Shown here: positions 49,416 to 62,689 of the stretch, one piece after another | How positions within the stretch are numbered: the stretch's first letter is position 1 | Layout: each line of letters starts with the position of its first letter | Assembly (NCBI GenBank): GCA_013400975.1 | Contig: WBMZ01009466.1 | Location: forward strand, 124,001-188,000 | Reading direction: 5' to 3' | DNA from: Atrichornis clamosus | Lineage: Eukaryota; Chordata; Aves; Passeriformes; Menuridae | Length of the DNA: 64,000 bases | Notes under the pieces: model-generated | Told to the model about the DNA's origin: nothing | Databases searched by the model: none | What the model saw: the letters and a program-made list of their open reading frames with translations, nothing else | Program-made: the position numbers and the translations under genes

Positions 49416-52400
49416 ATTGTTTGCATATCATGTAAAGTACCATTCTGCTTTCTACGGACAACATTGACAATGCATCTCCTTAGATGAACTCAGGGTTGCA
49501 TCATCTTGAAGATATTGATATCCAAATTCTCTGAATATAAGATACCCAGTTTGTATCAAAGGAAGGCAAAAACATAAATAATGTTATTATGACACACAGC
49601 AAAAATTTTTCTATTATCAGAAATCTTTACTGCAGTTCCAGACGAAATATGTTACTACAGATTTTTAAGCACTAGAAAGACAAACTTTGTCACAGAACCA
49701 TTTGAATGCACTTGTAGCACCAATATTTACCAAGAAGTGCCTCATTACCTGAAAGAATGTGTATAATGGAAATGGCTTATATGTTTGTGACTCAGGAAAA
49801 TGAGTTGTATGGTAAGCTAGTTATTGTTTTCAAGTAATGACGCAACACCAAATTGTTCTGACATGTATACTTTGGGTCTTCAGGCTATCAAGTATGCAGT
49901 TGAATGTGATTCCTGCCTTTCCCAACAGCTTTTTTTTATTCCCTTAGGTCATTATCAAAATTAGATGTTGCTTTTTTTAGATGGAAATATCTGTGTATAT
50001 CCTTCCTTTGTTTTTATTTATACCTTTTTAATTTCCAACAAAATGATGCAGTTTAATGATATGACTGTTGGTAACAACTTTGTAACAGCATTTGTTTATG
50101 CTTGCGTTAATATAGTCTATGTCTGAAATACAATTTCATGGTGCAGATGAGATACACGACAATTTGTTACAAGTTGGTTGGAAATGTTATCTGTTAAAGG
50201 AAGAAGTGATATTCTTTTATATTTGAGATTCAGGAAAAGGTAAAGATTATATTCTTGTAACATGGTTATCTACACTGGGGTCTCCAAGACCTACCTCTTC
50301 ATGAAGTAGAGAGTTAGACAATGTGGTCATCTACAAGGAATGACCTAGCTTCTTTGAAACTTGGCAGCCTATCCTCTCAATTTTGTTCATCTAAGCCTAG
50401 GACAGTATGAAACTTGATTTTTCATAATCTCCTTCCCTCCTTTTTGGATTTGATAAAGAGAACCTGAAAATCCACCATGGTACCAGAGAGAAGCTGAAAC
50501 CTTGCAAGAATTAGTAGGGGTGTCTCCCTATTGTACAGGCCTACCACAAGCCTAAACTGTTGACAGTAAGTTCCTTAGCAAAGCTCTTTGCATTGTTCTT
50601 CAGAAGTGATTGGTTCTCATGACACCTTTTACATGGAGTCAGGTTTTGGCAGTGATGCAATAAGTAACATGCACCATTCATTGCTGTCTGAAGTCTGGGC
50701 TATACACATTTTGAAAAAGATCAGAAAGAAAAGGATATCCAAGGAGAGAACTTCTGGTTCTGTGCCAACAGCTTGTTTTGCTGCTATGCAACCTAGCCAC
50801 AGTGGATGAATGAAAATTTTGTGATCGCATTTAACAGCAGTATCGTCTGGTAACCAATGGGGAATGCTGAGAAGTGTCAGGAGCATTAGATGTTACATTG
50901 TTGTGCGATGTCTGTGGCTGATGTCTGTGGCTGATGTCTGTGGCTGATGTCTGATTGGGATCTTGGAGCATTTTCTGGAAATGGGTAGGTAACAGCTGCT
51001 AAACCCATGCAGCCTGGGTGATTTGATCCCCTCAGCTCCTGGGGTGCTCAGGATGCCTCAGTTCCAAACACCCAGAGGGAGGTAATCCTTGTGCTTTAAA
51101 AGCCACGTGGTCATAGCGAGTGTGACTTCCCTAAGACTGTGTGATGCTGAAACTAGTCTCATGGAAAAAGTTCTCCTTAATATCACTGCTGCAGTGAAAG
51201 TTTTCATGGGGAACAGATATGACTTACCTGTTTTCCTTGAAACTACTGACATTCCACTGCTGCTATGTACTATGGTTTATGTAATTTTTTGGTTTTTTCT
51301 CTTTACTGACAGAGCTAAAATTGGAGACAGAACATCATAGGCTTACAGCAGTTTGCAGATAAGAATAGCAATAATACTTGAAATTTCAGATGTGGTTTTT
51401 TTCCTGGCTCTTACCTGCATTTTAAGTTGGCAGAGGTTCTTGTGTAAAATGAAAAATGTCAAGAACTACAAAAAACTTTGATGTGGTATTAGAGATATAA
51501 TTGTCTATCAGGACATCTCCTTGGAACAGTGAAACTCAGTACTGAAGCCTGAGAGCCTGGCAGTAGATCCAAAAGGTTTTGAACAGTACAATGCTTTCAC
51601 TCAGAGCTTTGTGAACAAGTGTGGAAGCCAACTTTGAGCCCTGACAGAAAGATCTAATAGATAATAATAAGAGAAAACATTAAAACTGAAGTTGGAAAAA
51701 GAAAATTAAAGTGATTCTCTTCTCATTGAAAGCTGTGGTAGCTGCTGCAGAAGAGTAGATAAGAAGGAAGTCTGAAGATGTTATTTCATATTGAAATAAT
51801 AACTCTATTTCTGTGAGATTTTCATATTACCACAGCTGAAAGCATGTAGTGATTTTCCACCTGTGTTTGAGAATTTAAAACATGCCTTTGACAATTTAGT
51901 GGGAATTAATACCAGGGGTTTTTTGTGTTGGTTTTTTTCTTTTCTGGCAGTTTTCTTTTGGACAGGAACTCTAAACCTTTTTCTGCTCTTTCATTTTTTA
52001 ATAGAGGTGGTAAAATATTAATAACAACTGGTGATATAGGTCTCAGAATAATAACAAATTTGTCATTAAGCACTATTTCCCTTAATGCTATTCTGCCCCT
52101 TCGTGTTATTAGTACTTTGTGAAACTTAGTTGTGTTTAATGATATCATATTAATAGCTTAAAAATTCAGAAGGAAAATTGCTCAAATAGAATTGAATTTA
52201 TTTGGAGAGGCTTTAAGCTCAAATACTGATATTTTGTCTCCTTTTCCTGTTTCAACAACTGGGAATCAAGAGCTGGAATACTCTCAATATCTGTGCTTTC
52301 TCAGTACAATGTTAGCACTAAATATAAACTTATGAAGTATAAGGCACATGTTGTCTTTCCATCTATCTGTTTTTAAAAGAATTGCCTCTCAGTCAGAAAG

Positions 52401-54106
52401 ACACTTTCAAGTATTACTGTGTTTGTCCTAACAGATACTTTTGGAAAGCAAATACCTAACATCTTAGATGAATAATAAACTTCTGCAACAAACTTCTGAC
52501 AACTGATTACTGTAGAGAGGATAATTTCTTTATACCAAATACAGGAAGTTTCAATCCACTGTATCCTAAAGAAATTTCTCTTGGTTTCAAGGGCCAGTAT
52601 TCCTTTGGCGCAGATTTGCTAGCTGTATTTTCTTTTCTTCTTTAGGCCATGTGTCAGGGAGCCTTCCACACTGGACTCTTGCCTGTGTCTCTGGACACTC
52701 CTGCTAGATAGCTGGCAGGGCCAGGGCTAGGAAAAAGGCAATTCTGCATTCTTCTGATCATGCTTCTGCAGGCAGATTTTGTCCACTGCCACAAACGAGA
52801 ACCATGTTAAGGATACCTGCTTTTGTTGCTGTCTGGAAAGTATGATGAACTGTGGTGGCAGTCAGGAACAACAGGTGTCCAGCACGATATTCTTTCCATA
52901 TTTTGCTCTGCCAAATACTACTGGCTTTTTTTTCAGGATACTTGTCAGATAGTTTTAGAGGTGGCTATATCAGCTTTACTGTGATCAGCACCCACAACTG
53001 CCTCATGGATGAAGACCTGTTTGTGTTACAAAGTACTATGGTTATAGATTAGTTACACCTTCCTCTCAATTTCCTAAAAATACCTCTCATTCCCCTTAAG
53101 TTGTAGATATTAAGCCTTCTGTGTTTCCTCATCCCATGGTAAACATATTCGCACTACTTTTCCCCTCACTGGTGCAGATGGCAGTGGCATAATATTTGTC
53201 CCATACTGACACCCAGTGTCATTGGCAGGATTTTATAACATATGCTTAATTTATATCACCAGACTTGCTGTTGTGGTTACTCTGAACTTGCTAAATCAGT
53301 TATTTCAATTTTGTCTATCATGCTGCTAAATTCTTCAGTAAATACAGCAACAGTCAGGCCTTGTGCTACTGTATCTTCCTTATCACTCACCCTTACCCAA
53401 TATGCCAGTTGTATTTTCATGCAGCAGTTTTTGGTGAATGGAAAATCTGTGACCAAAACCATCACATACCAAGTCAGTTCTTTCTGAGCTCACCCAGGTG
53501 TATTACAGCTCTCAAGTGCCTATGGAGAGATGGATTTTCCTTGGTCATTTTGCTAATTCCTTTCTTTTGTAAATTAAATGAGTATATTTCTGCAACAGAT
53601 TCTCTTCCAGTGGTCACATGACATAGATTAGCAACAGTGTCTGCACAAGCACTCAGAAAAGAGCTTTCTTAAATGTGTAACAAATTACATTTTTGAGTCT
53701 TCAAAACAGTATTGGTCAAATTATCCACCTTTCTGATTGAAGTCAAGAGGGGAAGTCTTAAATCCAGCAGAATAAAAACACTCCCCTTTTGTCTCATACC
53801 TCAGTTAAATTGCTCAGCAGAGAAACACATTTATTTTCCTTCCCAGATAGTAGGTACATAAATACACAAGCCTTCCACCTACCCAGACAGAACCTCAATC
53901 ACCAAGCTTTTCTGAGTCCATCTGGTTGAGTGGCAGATGGCAAAATGTGTTTAATCTTTCAGATTGATATTGAGCCCCCTGAGATTTGAGCCCCTCAAGA
54001 TTTGAATCAAGCAGCAATTTTTTTTTTACATTGTTTATCAGTAGCTATAGGTGGACTGTTATGATTAAGCAAATGCATTTGAACACAGTATGCTTGGCGA
54101 ATTTTT
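49416..54106. other. Unique non-coding sequence
   Basis: No gene is recognised. A 13-bp tandem repeat is at 50907-50953. A locally GC-richer patch at about 52640-52870 matches nothing I know. A two-copy 16-bp repeat (GAGCCCCCTGAGATTT and GAGCCCCTCAAGATTT) is at 53972-54003. Open frames at 51089-51340 and 53361-53621 (plus) have no recognisable domains. Confidence 0.5.
50907..50953. repeat. 13-bp tandem repeat, 3.6 copies
   Basis: The unit GATGTCTGTGGCT is repeated without change over 47 bases. The copies are identical, which suggests recent expansion and possible length variation between individuals. Confidence 0.92.
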
Positions 54107-54573
54107 TGTTTTGAGGAAAATGAGGACTATTGCAAGATGAACAATTTGTCTTGATGAGAGCCTCCAGGATTTAAGCCAGCAGAACCGAGCAGTAACTGGG
54201 GGAAAGGTAATTCTGCAATCACCCAATTCTGTGGGTGATTGTGGCCACCGACTCATTGGCCACATTCTCAAAGCAGACCCCAGACTCAAATTGGAAGAAG
54301 AACTGTGCCTGCAAACTAATTAGCATGATAAGCAGGAGATACAACTAGCAAAAATAGGGGTTTGAGTAATAATGAGTAGGAAAGTTATGTAATTCGTAAC
54401 CAATGAATGCTGATGCCTTTGTTGTTTAAAATGTACAAATAGTGTAAAGTTTTGATGGCTGGTGAGCCAGCCTTTTGAGGGTTACCACCTGCTCCCTACT
54501 ATGTGCAAACTAGAACAAAATAGACAAATATCTCTCCTGCTTGTGTGAATCAGGTAACAAGCCTGTGTTCAGG
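54107..54573 (+). mobile_element. Probable solo ERV LTR
   Basis: A CCAAT-like motif (CCAATGAATG, about 54400) and a TTTAAAATGTACAAATAG promoter-like stretch (54425-54442) are followed by a GGCTGG/CCAGCC hairpin (54457-54472), 'CCACCTGCTCCCTACTATGTG', and an AACAAAATAGA poly(A)-like site. It closes with 'GCCTGTGTTCAGGACA'. This order resembles the U3-R-U5 end of avian ERVL-type LTRs as I remember them. A perfect 10-bp hairpin lies at 54216-54241. The 5' edge is a guess and no target duplication was identified. It contains no gene. Confidence 0.4.
54216..54241. repeat. Perfect 10-bp inverted repeat
   Basis: CAATCACCCA at 54216-54225 and TGGGTGATTG at 54232-54241 are separated by a 6-base loop. 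It lies in the U3-like part of the probable LTR. Confidence 0.9.
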
Positions 54574-54639
54574 ACAAGATGAGCACTGGATCCAACAGGA
54601 AAAAGAAACTGCTTTTCTGTTGTGATGACAAGCTCAAAA

Positions 54640-55345
54640 AGCAGGCCCATGCAGTTTAGCATGCCCAAGTGCAAGGTGCTGCATATGGATAGGAGCAACC
54701 CCTGAAATCAATACAGGCCGGGGGATGAAGGGATAGAGAGCAGCCCTGCTGAGAAGGAATTTGGAGTGTTGGTGGAGGAGAGAATGGACATGACCTGGCA
54801 ACATGCACTCACAGCCCAGAAAGTCAAATGTGTCCTGGGTTGCATCCAAAGTGGGGCCAGCAGGGTAAGTGAGGGGATTCTGCCCCTCTGCTCTGCTCTG
54901 ATGAGATCCCACCTGGAACACTTTGGATGCTCTAGATGAGTACCTCTCCTATGAGAAAAAGCTGAGAGAATTGGATTTTTTCAGCCTGGGAAAGAGACAG
55001 TTTAGGAGTGATCTAATTGTGGCCTTTCAATACCCAAAGAAAGACTGGAAGATGGAGAGAGGTGCTTTTTAGAAATGCAGGACAAGGAGTAATGGTTTCA
55101 AACTGAAAGGGAGTAGGTTTACATTAGATATTAGGAAAAAATTGTTTATTGTGAGGATGGTGAAATACTGGCACAGGTTGCCCAGAGAAGCTGTGGAAGC
55201 CCCATTCCCTGGAAGTGTTCAAGGCCAGCTGAATGGAGGTCTGGTCTAGTGGAAGGTGTCCCTATCCATGGTAGTGGTGTTGGAATTAGATGATCTTTAA
55301 GGGTCCTTTCAACCCAGGCCATTCTACAATTCTTTGATTCTATGA
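54640..55345 (+). mobile_element. CR1 LINE fragment, ORF2 C-terminus and 3' end, internally deleted
   Basis: It starts in the 'GCCCAAGTGCAAGGTGCTGC' block and runs through 'AGCAGCCCTGCTGAGAAGGA', 'CTCACAGCCCAGAAAGTCAA' and 'GATCCCACCTGGAACAC'. At about 54922-54930 it jumps to 'GAGTACCTCTCCTATGAGAA', so the usual block with the 'VQRRATKM'-type sequence is missing. The rest is normal to 'AGGGTCCTTTCAACCC' and the terminal 'TTTGATTCTATGAC'. It is 5'-truncated and has no usable reading frame. It lies about 65 bp after the probable LTR. Confidence 0.92.
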
Positions 55346-58300
55346 CAAACACTTGACATCAAATAGAGCAGTGATGTCAACAGAATGGAAAGGAATGGAG
55401 TTGAAAGAAATACCACCTTTGAATTACAAAATACCATTTATTTTGGAAATGGAAACAAATTAGTCCTACTGTATATCTGTATATTAAGGAAATAAATTAC
55501 TAACAAAAGAAAAATTACATCATTTTCTCTTTCAATATTTTTGAAACTAGGTCATTTCACTGGTTCAAATCTGGCTGTTTTTCTTTTTGGCAAGAAATAC
55601 TTTTCTCACTTATTTGTCTTCCATTGCCACTAAAAACAGGATAAACCTGGGACCTTCAATTGGCTAAAATTATCTAGATCTGAAAGAAGGTAATATTTTA
55701 TTTTATTATTTTAAAGCTTCAGATTCCCAAGCTAAATTTAATAAAGTAAAGAGTAATAATTTTAGTAGTAATTTCTTTTAGCCTCTCCTTATACTGTTGA
55801 TATAAGTCCAAATTTCGTACCGACCTTTCTGGAAGTTCAGTACTCAATCTGATTAAATAGCTGGATATGTTAATTTCCTCTTGATTTATTTATATATTTA
55901 AGCAGCAAAATATTAATACACAAACAAATTAATATGGTGAAATCAAGTTATACCAATATATAAATATATTATTTAATTTACAAAATTAAAGTCATAATGG
56001 AAAATGCAAATAGCAACTGTTTACAAGTCTGTATTAACTTTTTAATTATTACCATAAAATATGGTAATTGGGTGTCTGTTTTTCTGAATATATTTTTGTG
56101 AAAATGGGTTAATTAATACACTGGAGTTTAATATTTGACTTTTGTCACTTCCCTAGAACTTACAATTAGAAAGTTTAAAAATGTCTTATTATAGTGCCTG
56201 CCTTGATGTGTAGTTTGTCATTCAGGCACAGATTTTTTAACTGGTAATATGACAGAGTCTTCAGCAATCTCTCTCTTTCTGATACATTATGAAAGTTTTT
56301 ACTTTATTTTCCTTTCTCCTCTACTGTGACATTAATCTATGGAATTATGCCACTAAAACAGTACAGGTAATATGACTGAATGCTATACTTCATGAAGGAA
56401 TGAATCAGTAGAGATTAAAGCATTAAAACATATAGTTGTTGACTGTCAGTATGACAAAGTAAGAGGTAATCAACCCCAATTTCTTTTACTTTTTTTAACA
56501 CTTTTAGTGTCATATGAGTAGAGTCTCCCAGAGGAAAGGCATCAGTGGAAAAGGAATTTCATTTGGAGAATAAATATCTTTTTTTAACACTGAGACGTGA
56601 TTTAAATCCACCTGGTTCTAAACACAGGCAATGCTGAAAAGATTACAGATTTAGCTAGAGGGAGGCCTAAACAGGAGGGGAAAGTGGTTTTGTTTTTGCC
56701 ACTGCAGCAGTAAAAATAGTCTGTGATAAGGTCAGTGAATACTTAGTAGACCTTGTGGTTCCCAGAACAATTAGCAGTCAGTATTGGCAAGCTTATCAAT
56801 ATTCAGAATGAATCTACTACTTTTATTGGTGATTTAACTTCCATATAGACAATGGCTAATATAAACAGTAAATTTCCTCTAGAATATTTATGATCCATGT
56901 GCATAGCTGGACTTAATTATGATGTCTGGCAGCATTCTGGAGGGTTTGCTGTGATGAAAACCCCAAATTTTCTGGGATTTTTTTACTTATGCTTTTAAAT
57001 ACTTTTATGAGAGAGGAGATTAGTAAACATGATGCAGAAATGTCGTATTTAAATTAGCTACTTAGGGCCCTAGAGGCTTCCTTCTGGTTATAGACTTACC
57101 TTGCACTAGTATGTGCAATATTGTGAATATTGTTCAATATTCCCTTGAGCACATCACTGATGACATCAAAGCAATTTCCCTCCTGGTAGAATCAGGATGG
57201 AAGCCACCTAACAGGGCTCCAGCTACACGTGCCCACTTGAAATGAGGGTACAGGATCCTTCAGAACCTCCCTACACATGCATGACACCTATAGATGGCAA
57301 GTGACAATTTATAAACATCACATCGGATTAAGACATGAGGTGGACTTGTGGTCCTGCAACCATAAGAGCAGCAAATTAAACCATGGTCCCTCACTCTGCT
57401 CTGCATCACTTGGTAATGCAAAGGCTTCTATTAACTATTGTATTACAGCTAGCACAGATTTTGATATTCAAGCTCTAAAGAACCTATGGAACCTTAGAAA
57501 AGTTTTCACAAAAGTGTTATGCAAAGAGAAACACTTACCTATCCTTTTAAAATGTAGAATACCTGCATAATGTGCTGCATTTTGGACCCTACCAATGAAA
57601 ATCAGAGCATGTACAAAGAGTAAGATGTTTTTGCAGAAAATGGAGATATACAGTAATATCCACAATATAAATCAACTGGTACAGACATCAAAACTTTTTA
57701 GATACCATGTCATTTGGTGTTAGGTATAGGAACTGTGCAAAAGAAGCAGTTAAGAAGATTTACTTTTTTTTACCTAATGTACTGTACAAAAACGTGATGT
57801 GAGTGATGTTTTATTGACAGAGAAAGGGAAAGAACAAAATCCTATGACAACTTCAGGAGCTGAAAGACTGCATATATTTAGGCTTCAATGGAGCAGTGTA
57901 CTGAGTTGCTATGAATGTGTTTCACTGAACAACTTTGACAACAGCAGATATGACAAAAAGCTTATGCAGTGGTGCTCGCTGTATGCCTGTCTACTATCGG
58001 CCTCTCATTTTTATGAACTGAACTGATTTACAGAGTTCAAGCTTCTATCACTTATGAATAGAATGGATATGAGCTGAACCACGATGACAGCTCTTCTCCC
58101 TAACAGATGATAAAAAGGCTGAATAGAGTACAATATTGACTAGTAAAATGATAATTCTTTCAGATTGGGTTAATTAGTTATTTTTGTGATACAAATAAAT
58201 GGTCTTCAAGAAAACTATCTTGGGTTTCAAGGAGAAATGTGAAAATATTTATAATTTCTGTCATTTTTGTATACGAAAATCAACCAAAGGAGCTATAGAC

Positions 58301-59339
58301 TTGAAAATATGTCTTCAGTATTCCTCATTCTTCTTTGGAAATATTCAGCTTAACTTTAATTAATAACAAATGAATACCTTGCAATTAAACCCCACTCTGA
58401 TGTCATGTCATATTACAGAAATATAATTTCAAGACCAAGACTCCTTATAAGCTGATAGGAAGGCAAAACTTCCAAACTTTGGTAATTCTCCAGAAACGTG
58501 AAAACCATTTACATTTATCTTTCCTAGTTTTTCACTTGCAAGTGGGATTGAAGAGGAAATTTGGCCAGAATGAGGTGTAACAACAGCATCTTCAGTAAAA
58601 AAATATTGGTCAGCATTTTGAAAAGACACAGGGAAAGGTGGAAATGGCATGGAAAGATTACGTTAGACACTATCTGGTCATTAATAGAACTTGTGTATCC
58701 AATCAGAACTCTGGATTACATATGTAGAGGAGCAGAAATAACCCTTACATCATCTTGTTTTCTCTGACCCATGGGTATCATTATTGCTTTATGTGAACTG
58801 AGCATTAAATACCTGTCTCTGCTATCTATGCTAAGGTCTTTGAATAAGGATGCTTGTCACAACAAAGGGAATGAGGTGGCTTTCAACAGGACATGAGAAA
58901 TATAAGGCCTCTAGGTTCCTTAGGAAAAGATTTTCCTAGTCCTGTTTTTACAAGCAGGATGGGGTAAGAAATATTTTGGTGGGGCACAAAGAGGCCAGGA
59001 AAAGTTATTTCTCTACCTTAGCATCTGAGAAAATAATGAAAGGAAGGAAAAAAACCAGCTGACATCCATGAGGAATAAACCATATTTATATGGCACTACC
59101 AACTGCAGTCATGTATGTGAATGAACACCTGAACATCTTCAATTGCAGATAGATGTACATAAACAATGAAGCAAGTGTATTCTGGGCATTTCATACAAAT
59201 TACTGTAATCAAATCAACTAGCGAAATCCAATCCCTGGTAGAAAGATTATCTGCAAATCTATGACTCCATATCAGATTATATGTCACCCTGTATAAGATT
59301 TTCTGCTAAAGATTGCTTAATATTTTACACACATCATTG
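55346..59339. other. Unique AT-rich non-coding sequence
   Basis: No gene or young repeat is recognised. A very AT-rich stretch lies at about 55890-56110. The open frame at 57277-57570 (plus) has no known motif. Confidence 0.5.
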
Positions 59340-59498
59340 AATTTACTTTCTGACAAATTAGGTAGGCATGTACTAATCTAATTTGCAGATTTGGAAATGG
59401 AGAAGCTAAGTGCCTCCCAATGTCATACAATAAGTCTTGTTAACAGAGTAGAGAATAGAGGCTACAACTTCTGACATAGTTTCCCTGTTCTTTAACTT
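59340..59498 (+). mobile_element. Decayed ancient SINE/LINE relic (MIR- or L2/L3-like)
   Basis: The blocks 'GGTAGGCATGTACTAATCTAA', 'TTTGCAGATTTGGAAATGGAG', 'CTAAGTGCCTCCCAATGTCA', 'TACAATAAGT', 'CAGAGTAGAGAATAGA' and 'CCCTGTTCTTTAAC' follow the order of the well-known amniote repeat ending (family: GGTAGGTACTATTAT...TTACAGATGAGGAAACTGAGG...TTAAGTGACTTGCCCAAGGTCACACAG...CAGAGC.GGAATAGAACCC). The match is spread over about 150 bp, which chance does not readily explain. Confidence 0.55.
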
Positions 59499-61382
59499 TC
59501 AAACTGTTCACTTTCATTCATGTTTACAAACAGCAAAAGGAATGTGTCACCCTTAAGGTTTTACATGTCAGTAAAATTTATCATTAGATAAATTTTCATT
59601 TTTCAATGATTTCAAATTCCAGAATTTTTCATGTAAAAGAATAAGTTCTTCATGACCGGTGGACAGAATTTTTTCATAATAGATAGTGGGGCAATATCTG
59701 TAATAACTAAAGTAGTCTGTAACAGTCTGAGATAACATGCAGAATAAATAGGTCATATTCGTGCATATTTTGGGCAAGGGAGGTGCACTTTAATTCATGA
59801 TGAATTAATTTGTACATGTTTTCTGTATTATTAGTATTTCCTAAAGAATGGCTATATAAAAATAGCAAAAGCAGGATATTGTTTCTGCTTCAGGATAAAG
59901 TTAAGCAAGCTTTCAAAGTGTAGGAATAGTCTCTGATCAAGGGACACACATGCAATTGTTTAGATTTTGGAATTATCATCTCAATTTTGTTCCAGAGGAC
60001 AGGGAATGACTCTATAAAATGTAATAAACCATATTAAAATTTGGTGCAACCAGTAATTTCTTTAAAGAAGGTAAGTTTTGCCATGCATTGTACTCTGCCA
60101 TTATGTAATCCTAAGTATCTCAAATCATAAATCCTAACCAACCAAATTTTCATTAGGTTACATTTTAGAAATGTAATCACAAATATGCAAAATTTGCCCT
60201 CCCTTTACAGGTATGTGTCCCGTAGACGTACATGAAGTTCTCTGCTTTGGATTTGAAAGTTTATTTGAAAAATGTAGTTGTAAAAATGGGAGTATCATTG
60301 AACTCACAGTGCAGATGATGATTTTCATGTACAGGTTGATGGTGTCTAAAATTCAGTGTAAAAAAAATTGTGAAAGCTTTATTTTCAGACAAGAAATTTT
60401 CTAATGGGCATAGAATGAGGCATAGATGAGGGTTTCTTTTCTGATAATTATATTAACAAAACAATTTGGCAATATAAAAAGTATATGATGTAAGCGTCTG
60501 GAGCATTTTAGTTCCCATGTCTTTAGAGTAGAATTCAAAATGCAAGCCTTGAAGTCCCAAGAAGAGGTATTTATGATCTTCTACTTTCAGGAAACTGCCC
60601 TAACAAGCAAACCCTGTGATGCTCAACGTAGGGGCAACATCCGTAATTTGATTCTGATTACAATTTCTTGGTAATTTCTGGTCCTATTCACTTAGTCAGG
60701 TGGGTTAGGACTGTGACTTTTGGTATGTGAAAATATAAATTAGACCCCTGTCTGGTTCCATGCCTCCAGGCCCCTCTTTATCTGGACTCTTTGGCTTTAC
60801 AGTTCTCTTTTTAACTCTTAGCTACAATTTTTCACTCATAGCCACCCTTGTATGTCAGAGAACTTGTGATTAGAACTCAGGGGCCCAGGATCTCAAAATG
60901 ATGCTGTAAGAAAGTTCACCAAGTCAGAAAAACCCCAGTACGCTGAGTGTGCAACAGCCTTAGATAGCCATAGGGTATACACAAGAGAGGATATCTGCCT
61001 AATAAAGCTATTTCAAAGTCTTTTTATAGCTCTACATGTTCGACTTACTTGTTTCTACTAACAAATTAGCATTCTCAGAAAAAGTTAACTGGGAAATAAA
61101 AAACAGTGTACCAACTATCTGCAAAAAAATATTGGAAAGTTAAAGAGAAAGAATTAAGGTGAATTACATGACTGGAATTTTTGTACCAGCCCATATTAAC
61201 AGGTGCTGGAATAGTCTGTGTGTATTCATGTTTAGTGAGCAGACTGGATTTCAGCAGCCAGATGTAAAATCCTGTAATATGAAACACTGTTTCATTGACC
61301 TGTGTTTCCTTATGTAGTCTATGTCTGAGCCTGAAGTAACTAAGTCTAAAGTGGACAAAGTGCAAGTATGAAAAACTTAGAA
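59499..61382. other. Unique non-coding sequence
   Basis: No gene is recognised. A locally GC-richer patch at about 60740-60960 shows no family match. Open frames are short. Confidence 0.5.
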
Positions 61383-61890
61383 CATAGAATCATAGAATAG
61401 TTTGAGCTGGAAGGGAACCTTAAGTCATTTAATCCAAACCCCCTGGAATAAGAATGGTCATCTTTAACTACATCAGGCTCTTATCAATCTGACTTTGAAT
61501 GTTTGCAGGGATGGGACATCTACCACCTCTCAGGACAACCTATTCCATTGCTTCACCACTCTCATTATAAAAAAATTTCTTCCTTATACCTAGTCAGAAT
61601 CTAACCTCAATTAGTTTAAACCACTACTGCTTGTCCTATTGCAACAGGCACGACTAAAATTTTTCCCCCTTTAGGAACTGGAAGGCTGCAATAAAGTCTT
61701 GGAGCCTTCTCTCCTCCAGGCTAAACACCTCCAACTCCTTCAGCCTGTCTTCATGGGAGAGGTGCTCCAGCCCCATGTTTATCCTCATAGCCCTCATTGG
61801 GACCTGCTCCAACATGTCCATGTCCTTCTTGTGCTGAGGATGCCAGAGCTGGAGTGTCTTTCCAAGTTTAGTTGTACTGAACAAGCTGCT
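61383..61890 (-). mobile_element. CR1 LINE fragment, 3' end, minus strand
   Basis: The plus-strand start 'CATAGAATCATAGAATAG' is the tail repeat in reverse, followed by 'GAGCTGGAAGGGAACC'. The minus strand upstream gives the CR1 ORF2 C-terminus, including LQLWHPQHKKDMDMLEQV, LEHLSHEDRLKELEVFSLEE and RRLQDFIAAFQFLKG. The element stops at about 61890 (5'-truncated). It is an older, more diverged copy than the one at 24.3-25.1 kb. Confidence 0.92.
61654..61884 (-). pseudogene. CR1 ORF2 C-terminal remnant
   Basis: An open stretch of 76 codons carries LQLWHPQHKKDMDMLEQVPM, RINMGLEHLSHEDRLKELEV and FSLEERRLQDFIAAFQFLKG. These are blocks found after the reverse transcriptase in CR1 ORF2. It has no catalytic residues and no genuine start; the methionine at its head is incidental. 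Downstream, toward the tail, stops interrupt the reading. Confidence 0.85.
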
Positions 61891-62689
61891 CTTGTCCTGT
61901 CTGATTTATTTAACTTTGGAGTAAATTGATTGCATGGTAATATGTCTGGGTAATGCCTGTGTAAAAAAGACAAAATCTGGTTCCTAAAACTTCATACAAG
62001 TAATCTATGTGGTGAAGCATCTGCTCTTGAAGTTAAAACTTATTCCAACAAAATCTGTTCCAAGAGGTTATTGTTACCATATTAACATTGGTCAAAACTT
62101 TACATTGCTGGCTCAAGGTTAGAAGTGGTGAATGAACAGCCCAGCAACATGCTGGGTCATTTTGGTTTGAAATTGTGAAAAGGAAAAATTTTTTCATTAA
62201 CATGAAATTGTCCTTAACAATTTTGATGGGCGGTTTTCTGTCTACTGAAGAAACAGTGATGGGAAAATAATGAAGATGAGTAAATGAAGTTCGTGTGTTA
62301 AGGTTACAGTAAAACATAAAAATTAATTCATCCAGTTTCAGGGTTAATTGTAAGGCTTCAGTACAGCTCTGAAGCTAATGGGCCAAATTATTTTTCAATG
62401 TGAGTAGAAAAAAGTTTGAAAGAATATGAAATGCAGTTGCCTCAACATCTCCTTGAGACTGGAGAGTATGGCCAAATATATTACATAGAAAATTACTGTG
62501 CATAAGTGAGATACTATGAGGAAAAAAAAAGCATTTGTCCTGGGAAAACTGGATTTTTTCCACCCTTAAGCTGTAAATTCAGCAATTTCCCAAACAACCC
62601 AAAATTGTCTTTTTACACCCTCTTGTCCCCACAGTTCAAGCTTAGAGCTGTGGTGTTAAAATAGATAGTCTTTTGTTATGTACTGTATT
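61891..62689. other. Unique non-coding spacer
   Basis: AT-rich sequence without recognised genes or repeats. Confidence 0.5.
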
